A stretch of 64,000 nt of DNA from Halothiobacillaceae bacterium. Its GTDB lineage: Bacteria > Pseudomonadota > Gammaproteobacteria > Halothiobacillales > Halothiobacillaceae. The notes under the pieces were generated by a model. The model had not been told where the DNA came from. It saw only the letters and a program-made list of their open reading frames with translations, and did no database searches. Shown in pieces: positions 8,911 through 17,267 of the stretch (positions are counted from its first letter, which is position 1; every line of letters starts with the position of its first letter). Where the stretch lies: positions 88,638-152,637 of the forward strand of contig JAQVHL010000002.1 of NCBI GenBank assembly GCA_028696185.1, in the 5' to 3' direction. The position numbers were made by a program, and so were the translations under genes.

Positions 8911-10299
8911 ATGACGCGTCGTCCCTATCTGGCTCTGGCCCTTTTTGTCGTGTTGCCGCTGGGAGGTGCCCTGGCGGTGGCCTTTACCCCGCCGGCCCCC
9001 GCCGAGCCCGCACCGGCGGCGCAGCCCATGCCGGCCCTGCCCTCGCTGGCGCCGATGTTGCGCGAAGTGAAGCCGGCGGTCGTGAATGTCTTCACTCGCG
9101 GGCTGGCGCCACAACAGAATCACCCCATCCTCTCCGATCCTCTGTTCCGCCATTTTTTCAATCTTCCCAATCCGTCGCGCCAGCAAACAACCCAGAGCCT
9201 GGGCTCGGGCGTGATTTTTTCCGCCGAGCAGGGCTTGATCGTCACCAATGCACATGTGATCGCCGATGCGCGGGAAATTGCCGTCACCCTGCATGATGGG
9301 CGGGTGCTCAATGCCGAGGTGGTGGGTACGGACGAGGCGACGGATCTGGCGGTGATCCGTGTGCCGGCCGGAGGACTGCGCGAGCTGCCGGCGGGGGATT
9401 CGGCCCAACTGGAAGTTGGGGATTACGTGGTGGCGATCGGCAACCCCTTCGGCCTGGGGCAGACCGTCACTTCCGGCATCGTCAGCGCCATAGGGCGCAG
9501 TGGTCTGGGTATCGAGGCCTATGAGGACTTCATCCAGACTGACGCGCCGATCAATCCGGGCAACTCCGGGGGTGCGCTGGTCAATTTGCGTGGGGAGCTG
9601 GTGGGTATCAATACCGCCATCTACGCGCCGAACGGGGGCAGCGTCGGCATCGGGTTTGCCATTCCGGTCAATGTGGCCCGTCGTATCGTGCAGGATCTGG
9701 TGCATCACGGCGAATTCCGGCGCGGTGAACTGGGTATCGAGGCGCAGGATCTGACTGTGGAGCTCGCTCGGGCTTTTGGTCTTGATCGTCCGCAGGGTGC
9801 GGTCATCACCCGCGTCCGCGCGGGGCGGCCAGCGGCGCAGGCCGGACTGCTTCCGGGCGATGTCATTCTTGCCATCGATGAACGGCCGATACGCAATGCC
9901 AACGAGGCCCGCAACCAGATTGGATTGTTGCGTCTGGGCGAGAGGGTCAGCATGGAAGTTCTTCGCGATGGCGAACGGAGGAAGGTCACTCTGGAGGTGG
10001 CAGAGCCGCAGCGCGTGATGCGCTCGGGAGAAACCGTGCATCCGCGTCTGCGTGGTGCGCGCCTGCAGGAGGTGGAGGAAAGTACCGCACGGGGTTCTGT
10101 CGGTCTGCTCAGTGTGGTCGATATCGAGAAAGGTTCGCCGGCGGCGGCCACGGGACTGCTGCCTGGCGATCTGATCCTTGCAGTGAATCGACAGCCGGTG
10201 CATACACTGGAGGAACTGGCGCAGGCCATGCGTGCCGGGCAGATATTGATGAATATTTCGCGAGCGGGGCAGCCCCTGATGCTGCTGTTTCGTGGCTGA
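8911..10299 (+). CDS. Periplasmic Do-family (DegP/DegQ-like) serine protease
   Basis: A 462-residue HtrA protease that degrades or refolds damaged envelope proteins. An N-terminal hydrophobic signal or anchor (about 5-25) is followed by a proline/alanine-rich linker and a trypsin-like domain with the triad His115 (TNAHV), Asp145 (TDLAV) and Ser219 (GNSGG). Two PDZ domains follow (about 265-350 and 375-460), as in DegP/DegQ; DegS has one. The ATG at 8911 is preferred to the in-frame TTG at 8902. Length matches DegQ. No regulatory partner (mucA, rpoE) is adjacent. Confidence 0.92.
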   Translation: MTRRPYLALALFVVLPLGGALAVAFTPPAPAEPAPAAQPMPALPSLAPMLREVKPAVVNVFTRGLAPQQNHPILSDPLFRHFFNLPNPSRQQTTQSLGSGVIFSAEQGLIVTNAHVIADAREIAVTLHDGRVLNAEVVGTDEATDLAVIRVPAGGLRELPAGDSAQLEVGDYVVAIGNPFGLGQTVTSGIVSAIGRSGLGIEAYEDFIQTDAPINPGNSGGALVNLRGELVGINTAIYAPNGGSVGIGFAIPVNVARRIVQDLVHHGEFRRGELGIEAQDLTVELARAFGLDRPQGAVITRVRAGRPAAQAGLLPGDVILAIDERPIRNANEARNQIGLLRLGERVSMEVLRDGERRKVTLEVAEPQRVMRSGETVHPRLRGARLQEVEESTARGSVGLLSVVDIEKGSPAAATGLLPGDLILAVNRQPVHTLEELAQAMRAGQILMNISRAGQPLMLLFRG

Positions 10300-10413
10300 T
10301 GCCGCCCTTCATTGGCCGACCGCGCAAAACGCGCAAATCTTGCACCCTTTCCCGGCAGAAGGTTAATCTATCCACCCCATTGTCGGCCTTTCCTTTGTCA
10401 GGGCCTGCCTAAA

Positions 10414-11148
10414 ATGCAAACCAAGAATATCGATCAGGATGATGTCATTCAGCGCATTTCCAGCCCGCGCATGATCGCGTCGGCGCTGGGGCGTTTATAT
10501 GATGCGCGCGGGCAGGTGTCCTTGCGTCTGGAGCAGCCGCGCGTCACGGGGGAGTCGCGTATCGTCGGCTATGACGAGGGGGAGCGGAAATTCGTCATTG
10601 ATGCTGTGGCTACGCAGGTGCGTGAAAGCATCGAACAGGCTCACAAGATTGAGGTTCAAACCATCATCGATGGTCTGATGACCTGGTTTCACACCTCCTC
10701 GATCAAGAAGATCAACGAGGGGCAGGACCGTTACTACGAGATTCCCTTTCCCGATGTTCTCTACAAGCTGCAAAGGCGCGATGCCTACCGGGCGCGGATA
10801 CCCGGTGGTGTGCAAAGCCGTGTTCATGTGCCGGTGCCGCAGGATATCCGCCAGGTCACGGCGGCCCTGCACGACCTTTCCGCCGGGGGCGCCTGTCTTG
10901 AGATGAAATCGGATGAGGCGAGTCCGTATGAGCCGGGCGTGATGGTGCAGGGCTTGGAAATTCTCAGCAACTATGGTCTGGATCTGCACGTGGATGCGGA
11001 GGTGCGTCATAAGCGACCGGAGCGGAGCAATCCTTCCTTGAGTCTGGTCGGTGTGCGCTTCCACAATCTTACACCCGCCGCGCGGCAGAATATCGAGCGC
11101 GCGGTGATGGAAATCCAGCGTGAGGAGATGCAGCGCAAGGATCGCTGA
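10414..11148 (+). CDS. PilZ-domain c-di-GMP-binding protein (YcgR-like)
   Basis: A 244-residue protein. The C-terminal PilZ domain shows both ligand motifs: RxxxR as RRDAYR at 121-126 and (D/N)xSxxG as DLSAGG at 154-159. The N-terminal ~115 residues resemble the YcgR/flagellar-brake regulator domain. It probably binds cyclic di-GMP in the cytoplasm and modulates motility or surface behaviour; no flagellar gene is nearby, whereas pilus-related genes are in the window. The ATG at 10414 is chosen because the upstream frame lacks family residues. A strong hairpin follows the gene. Confidence 0.85.
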   Translation: MQTKNIDQDDVIQRISSPRMIASALGRLYDARGQVSLRLEQPRVTGESRIVGYDEGERKFVIDAVATQVRESIEQAHKIEVQTIIDGLMTWFHTSSIKKINEGQDRYYEIPFPDVLYKLQRRDAYRARIPGGVQSRVHVPVPQDIRQVTAALHDLSAGGACLEMKSDEASPYEPGVMVQGLEILSNYGLDLHVDAEVRHKRPERSNPSLSLVGVRFHNLTPAARQNIERAVMEIQREEMQRKDR

Positions 11149-11178
11149 GGGGGCTTTGTAGCGATGCTCAGGTCGTTC

Positions 11179-11220
11179 AGAAATACAAAAGGCACCTTGA
11201 CGGGTGCCTTTTGTATTTCT
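11179..11220. terminator. Bidirectional Rho-independent terminator
   Basis: An 18-base-pair perfect stem (11179-11196 with 11203-11220; arms AGAAATACAAAAGGCACC and complement, loop TTGACG) between the convergent PilZ and mutarotase genes. A/T-rich outer stem on both sides fits termination in both directions. Confidence 0.9.
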
Positions 11221-11230
11221 GGGGGTATGT

Positions 11231-12136
11231 TCAGGTCAGGCGTTCGACGCCGATACGGGTTTCCAGCGTATGCTGCCCGCCCGGCGGGATGTGGATGATG
11301 TCCTGGCCGGCGTTGGTGGCTTCCACGCAGACCATTTCCTTGTATTCGTCGCGGTGCATGTCGGGAAACTGTCCCGCGCGCTCACGCCCCGGGTTCCAGA
11401 CGACCGTGGAGTGACTGCCGGACTTGCCGACGCGGATGCGGCGGTTCAGGGTTGGGTCACTGATGACACACTCGCAGGCCGTACCCATGAAGATACGATC
11501 CGTCTCGCCCTCGAAGCGCAGGGGGCTGTCCTGGTAATCGCGTGTCATGCCGCGCACCTTGTCCAGGTAATAGCTGCCCTCCAGGCCGCTGACCTGCACT
11601 TCGTCAATATCACCGACACGCAGGTAGGTGTGCAGGCCCTGGGTCAGGCTGAAGGAGGTGTCGCCGATATTGCGCGTGGTCAGGCTGAGCGTCAGGGTAC
11701 GCGCGACATGGACTTCCAGGCGCAGCAGGAACAGATAGGGCCACATCGCCTGCATGTCCGATTCCGGGTCGAGCCCGAAGCGAATGCGCACGCCGTCACC
11801 CTCGGGGGCCGTATCGAGCGGTGTCCATATCCGGTTGCGGGCGAAGCCGTGTGCGGGAAGGTTGTCCGGATGCGCGCCAAACCACGGCCAGCATACCGGT
11901 ATGCCGCCACGCACGCTGCGCCCAAGCTCGAAGCGCGCCGCGTGACTGGTCCAGATGACCGGAGATTCTCCGTCCGGCTGGAAGTCCAGCACCTGCGCGC
12001 CTTGCAGGGCAATGCGTGCGGTGGCGAGCGGCGAACGGATCACCGCTTCGATCAGGGGGCCGCGATCCTGTACGAAATAGAGCAGGCCATCGATTCCAAA
12101 CCGCTGGTTCAGGTTGTCCGGCGTGAGTGACAGCAT
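11231..12136 (-). CDS. D-hexose-6-phosphate mutarotase (YeaD-like)
   Basis: A 301-residue aldose-1-epimerase superfamily protein. It should interconvert alpha and beta anomers of glucose 6-phosphate in the cytoplasm. Family features include RGGIPVCWPWFG (around 97-108), HGFARN and TQGLHTYLRVGDI in the middle, which carry the conserved histidines and acidic residues of this group. Length is usual. The upstream gene on the same strand is a stand-alone glycogen-binding domain, 14 bases away, suggesting a sugar-storage context. Confidence 0.88.
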   Translation of the reverse strand: MLSLTPDNLNQRFGIDGLLYFVQDRGPLIEAVIRSPLATARIALQGAQVLDFQPDGESPVIWTSHAARFELGRSVRGGIPVCWPWFGAHPDNLPAHGFARNRIWTPLDTAPEGDGVRIRFGLDPESDMQAMWPYLFLLRLEVHVARTLTLSLTTRNIGDTSFSLTQGLHTYLRVGDIDEVQVSGLEGSYYLDKVRGMTRDYQDSPLRFEGETDRIFMGTACECVISDPTLNRRIRVGKSGSHSTVVWNPGRERAGQFPDMHRDEYKEMVCVEATNAGQDIIHIPPGGQHTLETRIGVERLT

Positions 12137-12150
12137 CGCTTTTCCTTGTG

Positions 12151-12456
12151 TCAGGTCGTAACGACGGAGTTGTGGCAGCCGTGCGGGGAAGGGGTATATT
12201 CGTCCGCCGCCTCGTCGTTTTCCCAGCGCTCTTCGCCCAGGTAATAGCGGAATTCGTAGCGGCCGTCTTTATCCAGGTCGAGGGTGGTCGTCCAGGAGCC
12301 GTCTTTCTGGCGCTTCAACGGGTGGGTCTCGGTGGACCAGTCGTTGAAGTCGCCCGCCAGGTGGACGGACGGTACGTCACCTACGGTTTCACCGGAAACA
12401 GTGAAGGTGACCTTGCAGACCGGGCGGGATTTCAAGGGTTTTTTGACCAGGCTCAT
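12151..12456 (-). CDS. Stand-alone CBM48 (isoamylase N-terminal / AMPK-type) domain protein
   Basis: A 101-residue protein made of almost nothing but a CBM48 fold: VTFTVSGE, then VHLAGDFNDWS (glycogen-binding Trp region), LDLDKDGRYEFRYYL, and a C-terminal ENDEAADEY stretch. Such domains bind alpha-1,4-glucans when part of branching enzymes or AMP kinase beta subunits. As a free protein its role is unknown; it may tether a partner to glycogen. It is followed at 14 bases by the hexose-6-phosphate mutarotase, likely in one transcript. Confidence 0.85.
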   Translation of the reverse strand: MSLVKKPLKSRPVCKVTFTVSGETVGDVPSVHLAGDFNDWSTETHPLKRQKDGSWTTTLDLDKDGRYEFRYYLGEERWENDEAADEYTPSPHGCHNSVVTT

Positions 12457-12558
12457 CGATAGTCTCCTTAGGTCGGGGGCACAGTTCCCTTTGCATTCTC
12501 GACAGGGTCCATGACCAAGGTATTACACGAGAGTTTATAGAGCAAAGCCGGGCGTCTG

Positions 12559-12912
12559 TCATCCGTTGTCGGACGGCACCTGACGGGCGCGGCAGGAATC
12601 CAGCGCGTCGAGCAGGCGTTTTTCATTGGCCATGCAGGCAAAGCTGAACAGGATGAGCAGGGCGAGCATTATCCCGATGCCGATGAACAGGATGGGGGCC
12701 ATGGCCGCGAGCAGTACCTGGGAGTCGGCGGCGAGCGTGCCGGCTTCCAGTGCACGTAAGACATGCGGCGGATTACCCAGCAGTGGATGGGCGAACCAGA
12801 AATAGGTCCAGGCAGCGAGGGTGCCCAGCAGCATGGTGCCCCCGATAGCGGGCCAGAGGCGCAGCAGGCGCCGGCGGCGGCAGAGCAGTGTGTCGATGTC
12901 CTGAAGCGCCAT
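12559..12912 (-). CDS. Uncharacterised small inner-membrane protein (two membrane segments)
   Basis: I do not recognise this 117-residue protein. It has an Arg-rich N-terminus (CRRRRLLRLW), a first membrane segment around 24-45 and a second, long one around 70-92, then a short charged tail. It ends the moaD gene cluster: moaD lies 2 bases upstream on the same strand and DUF2333 upstream of that, so all three are probably co-transcribed. No catalytic motif is visible. Confidence 0.65.
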   Translation of the reverse strand: MALQDIDTLLCRRRRLLRLWPAIGGTMLLGTLAAWTYFWFAHPLLGNPPHVLRALEAGTLAADSQVLLAAMAPILFIGIGIMLALLILFSFACMANEKRLLDALDSCRARQVPSDNG

Positions 12913-12914
12913 GT

Positions 12915-13145
12915 TCAGCCTCCCGTGACCGGCGGGAAGAACGCCACTTCATCGCCGTCCGCTACCGGAGCGGACGGGTCGACATAGTCGAAGTTGACGG
13001 CAGCGAGCATATTGGATGGCCAGGGCATGTCGGCAACCCGGTCCCAGACATCGCGCACCGTGACGGCGCCCTGAAGTTCGATGAGGTCTTCCTCGCGGCC
13101 CAGGCGTTCGCGCAGGCTGGCGAAATATTTTACGTGTACTGACAT
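12915..13145 (-). CDS. moaD: MoaD/ThiS-family sulfur carrier (molybdopterin synthase small subunit)
   Basis: A 76-residue ubiquitin-like protein ending in the required Gly-Gly (PPVTGG), which is adenylated and thiocarboxylated to carry sulfur for molybdopterin. The beta-grasp start VKYFASLRERLG and the ending DGDEVAFFPPVTGG are typical of MoaD rather than ThiS. No moaE, moaA or moaC is adjacent; the gene sits between DUF2333 and a small membrane protein. The partner enzyme must be elsewhere, or this carrier serves another pathway. Confidence 0.85.
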   Translation of the reverse strand: MSVHVKYFASLRERLGREEDLIELQGAVTVRDVWDRVADMPWPSNMLAAVNFDYVDPSAPVADGDEVAFFPPVTGG

Positions 13146-13148
13146 GTC

Positions 13149-14213
13149 CTACCCCTGGGACAGAAGATTGCGCAAGTCGATCACCGCCGCATTGGCGCGG
13201 GAAATATAGGACGCCATCACCAGCGAGTGATTGGCCACGAATCCAAAACCACTGCCGTTGAGGATCACCGGGCTCCACACGGTCTGCTGGGTGGCGGAGA
13301 GCTCGCGGATGATCTGCCGCAGGCTGGCGCGGGCGTTCTTGTTGTCGAGCACCGGGCCGAAGTCCGCTTCGATGGCCTGCAGAAAATGCAGCAATGCCCA
13401 GGCAGCGCCGCGCGCTTCATAGAATACATCGTCGATCTCGTACCAGGGGGTGCGCACGCGCAGCACCGTGTCCGTCCGGGTGGACTGCTGTGCGCCGGCG
13501 TCCCCGGCAAGATCGGTGTTGTCGCGCTCCTGGCCCACGCTGGCTGCCAGCCGCTGGGAGAGCGAGCCCAGGCGTTTTTCCACCTGACCGAGGTATTCGC
13601 GAAGGTTGTCCGCGCGGGCGTAGAACTGCGCATCGCGTGCGTTCGGGTTGCCCAAGCGTGCATCGTAGCGTTTGAGTGCCTCCATGGCCTTGCGATATTC
13701 GCCCTCGCTGGAAGGCAGCATCCAGGACTCGGAATCGAAATTGAGCAGGGGTTCCGCCACGATCAGGTCGCGATCCTCCGTGGATTGCGACTGGGAGCGC
13801 GAAAAATCATTGCGCAGGGCGCGGGCCAGGTCGCGGGACTGAACCAGGACGCCGAATTCCCAGTTGGGCATGTTGTCCAGCAGCACGCCGGGCGGAAAAA
13901 GGTCGTTTGACAGATAGCCACCCGGTTTGTCGAGCAGGGTCTCTACCGCGCGGATCAGGGCGCCGGTGGTGACCTGCCCCGTCACCGGGGTTTCCTGGGG
14001 GGGCACGAGCAGCTCCCGTGCGTTCTCATTCACGTCGAATTCGGCGGGCGTAAGGCTCCAGTACAGTCCCAGGAATAGCTCAACGGTAATCAGAGCCAGG
14101 ATCGCGCCACCCACGGCGCCCAGGCGCCCGCGCGGCAGGGGGGGCATCTGGCCCGCCAGGGAGGGAGTGCCGCCCGGCAGGAATTTTTCGCGCAACCTGT
14201 CCACGATGCCCAT
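13149..14213 (-). CDS. DUF2333 family membrane-anchored protein
   Basis: A 354-residue protein with one N-terminal membrane segment (about 33-54) and a large, probably periplasmic, helical domain. It matches my recollection of DUF2333, a proteobacterial family without known function. Features include the DNMPNWEFGVLVQSRDL segment and a Gln/Ser-rich stretch near 135-145. The ATG at 14213 is preceded by AGGCGG; an in-frame ATG at 14237 is the alternative. It is the first gene of a likely operon with moaD and the small membrane protein, and is divergent from the AsmA gene. Confidence 0.75.
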   Translation of the reverse strand: MGIVDRLREKFLPGGTPSLAGQMPPLPRGRLGAVGGAILALITVELFLGLYWSLTPAEFDVNENARELLVPPQETPVTGQVTTGALIRAVETLLDKPGGYLSNDLFPPGVLLDNMPNWEFGVLVQSRDLARALRNDFSRSQSQSTEDRDLIVAEPLLNFDSESWMLPSSEGEYRKAMEALKRYDARLGNPNARDAQFYARADNLREYLGQVEKRLGSLSQRLAASVGQERDNTDLAGDAGAQQSTRTDTVLRVRTPWYEIDDVFYEARGAAWALLHFLQAIEADFGPVLDNKNARASLRQIIRELSATQQTVWSPVILNGSGFGFVANHSLVMASYISRANAAVIDLRNLLSQG

Positions 14214-14284
14214 TGCTCTACCGCCTGTCTGATCCATGCAAATGCGTTAAGCTCAAGAATACCAAAACTTGGCAGGCGGCCCGC

Positions 14285-16705
14285 ATGATCTGGCTCAAGC
14301 GTGTTTTTTCGGGGATTTTTGTCGTTCTGTTGCTCGTGGTCGGTGCCTTGGCGGTTTTCGTCGCCAGCTTCGATGCCAACCGCTACAAGCCGTTGATTGT
14401 CGAGCAGGCCAAAGCCCATACGGGGCGGGAGCTGCAGATCAATGGCGACCTGTCCTTGTCGATTTATCCCTGGCTTGGCTTGCGGGTACAGAACGTGGTG
14501 TTGGGAAATGCGCCAGGTTTCGCGGCGCCTGAGATGGCCCGCCTGCGCGAACTGGGCGTGCGTGCGCGCTTGTTGCCCCTGCTGTCCGGCCGGCTGGAGG
14601 CCGATACTCTGCTGCTTGATGGGCTGGAGCTTAATCTGGAGCGCGCGGCCGATGGCCGGGACAACTGGAGCGATCTGCGCGGCGCGAAGGCTGGGGCGGA
14701 GGAGGTCGTTTCCGCGCCTCAGACCGCGAGCGCTTCCCCGGCTCTGGGCGCGTTCAGTCTGGGGGGAGTCGAGGTGCGCGAGGCGCGTGTCCTGCTGGTC
14801 GATGCCCAGGGCGGTCAGGAGGTGCGCCTGGAAGGGCTTGATCTGAGCACCGGTCCCCTCGTGCCTGGAGAGCCGGTAGCCCTGCATTCAGCGGGGGAGC
14901 TCCGGCTTGCCGGTCCCGGACTGCGTGCGCGCTTTGAGCTGGACAGTCGCGCCGGCTTTGACCCGGCGAGCACCCGATTGGAACTGGGGGCAAGTACCTT
15001 GAAGCTCCTGTTGACCGGAGAAGGGGGCGGGGGATTGCCGACGCGCCTGGAATTGACGGCGACGCTGGCGGCGTTGCGCCATGCCATCCAGGAGGGCGCG
15101 CTGGAGGTCGATGGTCTGCAGGTCGATGTGGACAGCACCGGCGGTCCGCTGAGTTACGCACACGCGCGCATCGAGACACGCCTGCGCGGCAATGTCGCTC
15201 AAGGCCAGTACCGGGCGGAGCCCCTTCGCCTGGCGGGCGACTTCAAGGGCGTGCCTACACCACGCGGCGAGCTGCCCTTGGCGATCGATACCGCCCTGAC
15301 CCTGGATTTGAAGGCGCAGACCCTGGCGCTGGAGGCGATCAAGCTGGTCAGCGGTCCCGTCACGGCCAGCGGTCAGTTGCAGCTGCGGGACGTGCTGGGC
15401 CGTCCGGTGGGCGTCGGGCGTATCGACTTGCCGGAAACCGATCTGCGCGCCCTGGCCGCGCACCTGGGGTACCGCTTGCCGCAGGCGACAGATGCGCAGG
15501 CGCTGTCGCGGGTGGCATTTTCCTCCGAGCTGAAACTTGAGTCGGCCCGCCTGCTGCTGGACAAGCTGGCCCTGGTTCTCGACGGGCAGGTGCTGCGTGG
15601 CTGGGTCGGCATCGTCGACCGTCAGGGCGGTCGCGCCGGGTTTGCGCTGGCCGGTGATCGCCTGGATGTGGATCGCTACCTCCCGCCGCCCGCTCCTTCC
15701 GCAGGGAAGGGGGCACCGGGGGGCGTGGGCGGTGCGCGGTCTGAATCCAAGGACGAGCCCCTGCCTCTGCCGGTGGAACTGCTGCGTGGACTGGACCTCG
15801 ACGGGCGCGTGCAGCTTGGCGCCCTGCGCGTGCGTGGCATGGAGCTGCACAGGATCGATGCGGCGCTTGAAGCGCGCAAGGGGGCCTTGAACCTGCGCCT
15901 GTCGCTTGATGCCTTTGAGGGGCGGACGCAGACTGTGACCTGGCTGGATGTGCGTAAGGCGAGCCCGGAGTGGGCGACGCAGGGGCAGGTGAGCGATGTT
16001 GCCCTGCAGCCCATGTTGCAGGCAGTGATGAATGAAGACCGCCTGCTCGGCAAGGGGGATCTGCGTTTTGATCTGCGCACGCGTGGTGATCGGCCCAGCC
16101 AGCTCAAGGGCCAGCTCAACGGTAAGGGGGATTTTGCCCTTCGGGACGGCGCGATCAAGGGTTTCAATATCGCCTACAGCCTGCGCAAGGCCGAGGCGAG
16201 CCTGAAAGGCAGCCCCACGCCGCCAGCGGAGAAACTGGAAACCGACTTCAGCCGCATCACCGCCAGTTTCACCGCACGTGATGGGGTGATCGACAACCGC
16301 GATCTGCGTGCCGCCTCGCCGCTGCTTCGGGTGGAGGGGGCGGGTACCGTCGACATCGGCCGCGAAGTGCTCGATTACGTTGCCACGGTCATCGTGGTCA
16401 ACACCGCGACCGGCCAGGGGGGGAAAGCGCTGGAAGAGCTCAAGCAGGTGCCGGTTCCCATTACCCTGACCGGGCCGTTTGCCGACCCGAAAATTGGGCT
16501 CGACCTGGGCGGCATCCTGCGCGCCAAGGCTGAGCAGAAGGCCAAGGAGCGGATCAACGAAGAGCTGCAGAAACGCCTCGGCGACAAGCTGGGTTTGCCC
16601 GGTACGGGTGCTGAGAAGGACGGCGCGCCGTCCGCCCCCCAGGGCGCACCGGCTCAGGGCGGGGAAGAAGCCATCAAGGGTTTGCTGAAGGGCTTGGGCT
16701 TCTAA
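14285..16705 (+). CDS. AsmA family envelope protein
   Basis: An 806-residue AsmA-like protein: a single N-terminal membrane anchor (about 6-27), then a long beta-rich periplasmic region. Family residues include FDANRYKPLIVEQAKAHTGR (28-47), GDLSLSIYPWLGL and, near the C-terminus, FALRDGAIKGFNIAY and a LTGPFADPKI segment. AsmA relatives are thought to move phospholipids between membranes or to affect outer-membrane assembly. Pro/Gly/Ala-rich low-complexity stretches occur near 480-500 and at the C-terminus. The ATG at 14285 gives the family start. A repeat element begins 2 bases after the stop. Confidence 0.88.
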   Translation: MIWLKRVFSGIFVVLLLVVGALAVFVASFDANRYKPLIVEQAKAHTGRELQINGDLSLSIYPWLGLRVQNVVLGNAPGFAAPEMARLRELGVRARLLPLLSGRLEADTLLLDGLELNLERAADGRDNWSDLRGAKAGAEEVVSAPQTASASPALGAFSLGGVEVREARVLLVDAQGGQEVRLEGLDLSTGPLVPGEPVALHSAGELRLAGPGLRARFELDSRAGFDPASTRLELGASTLKLLLTGEGGGGLPTRLELTATLAALRHAIQEGALEVDGLQVDVDSTGGPLSYAHARIETRLRGNVAQGQYRAEPLRLAGDFKGVPTPRGELPLAIDTALTLDLKAQTLALEAIKLVSGPVTASGQLQLRDVLGRPVGVGRIDLPETDLRALAAHLGYRLPQATDAQALSRVAFSSELKLESARLLLDKLALVLDGQVLRGWVGIVDRQGGRAGFALAGDRLDVDRYLPPPAPSAGKGAPGGVGGARSESKDEPLPLPVELLRGLDLDGRVQLGALRVRGMELHRIDAALEARKGALNLRLSLDAFEGRTQTVTWLDVRKASPEWATQGQVSDVALQPMLQAVMNEDRLLGKGDLRFDLRTRGDRPSQLKGQLNGKGDFALRDGAIKGFNIAYSLRKAEASLKGSPTPPAEKLETDFSRITASFTARDGVIDNRDLRAASPLLRVEGAGTVDIGREVLDYVATVIVVNTATGQGGKALEELKQVPVPITLTGPFADPKIGLDLGGILRAKAEQKAKERINEELQKRLGDKLGLPGTGAEKDGAPSAPQGAPAQGGEEAIKGLLKGLGF

Positions 16706-16707
16706 AA

Positions 16708-17221
16708 GGGTGTTTACAAAATAAGTGTTTGTTGGGCGGCAGTTGGCGCCCGCTTGCGATCCGGGCGAGTCGAAGCGCTGGCCGTATGGCGGGCGAAACA
16801 GCGCGCAAGCTTGTCTCAAAGCGGTTTTCAGGAACCGTTGAAGCCCTTTTTCGCCCGCTTTGATGTTGGCCTCTTCGAACAGGCGCCAGTGCAGGCGGGC
16901 GAGTACCTTTATTTGCTTGCCCAAAGAAAGGCACCAAAGAAAGGGCATCCCCACGGAGGCGCCCTTCGGGCAAGGCATGGCCGGGGCCGCTCCGACCGGG
17001 CCGTCCCGAATTCGAGCGCCGCACCCGTCAGGGCTTGGGGCATGGATGCCCCAAGTGTGCGAGAACAGGATGCACAACATCCTGTTGTGGCGGGACTGAA
17101 AGGGCCCTCCATGGCCCTTTCACCCGGTCTCCACAACCCCGGCCATGGCGCCTCCAAGGGGGAAATGCGGCCCTTCGTCCGGCGCTGTGCTGTCCAGAAA
17201 ACCTTCTTTTTGTAAACACCC
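16708..17221. repeat. Intergenic structured repeat, copy 2 (514 bp, terminal inverted repeats)
   Basis: Inverted ends at 16708-16737 (GGGTGTTTACAAAA...) and 17192-17221 (...GTAAACACCC). The 3' half matches copy 1, including the hairpins TTGGGGCAT/ATGCCCCAA (17035-17054), CACAACA-TCC-TGTTGTG (17073-17089) and GAAAGGGCC/GGCCCTTTC. The 5' half (about 16795-16985) is an extra module, also present in the 49.7 kb element, with an A/G-rich imperfect hairpin near 16902-16935. It lies between the convergent asmA and suhB genes. No believable protein is encoded. Confidence 0.9.
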
Positions 17222-17267
17222 TCTGAGGGGGGGGCACGCAGAAAACGGTTTGTCCCGTTTTTCGAAA

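Noticed and set aside
7993..10203. A 736-residue open frame on the minus strand
   Set aside because: It lies opposite the phosphofructokinase and protease genes, is His/Arg/Gln-rich and has no family features; a GC-bias shadow.
16880..17024. Short open frames inside the repeats on both strands (peptides like FICLPKERHQRKG)
   Set aside because: They differ in frame and length between copies, carry no start signals, and come from the A/G-rich hairpin module. Non-coding repeat is the better explanation.
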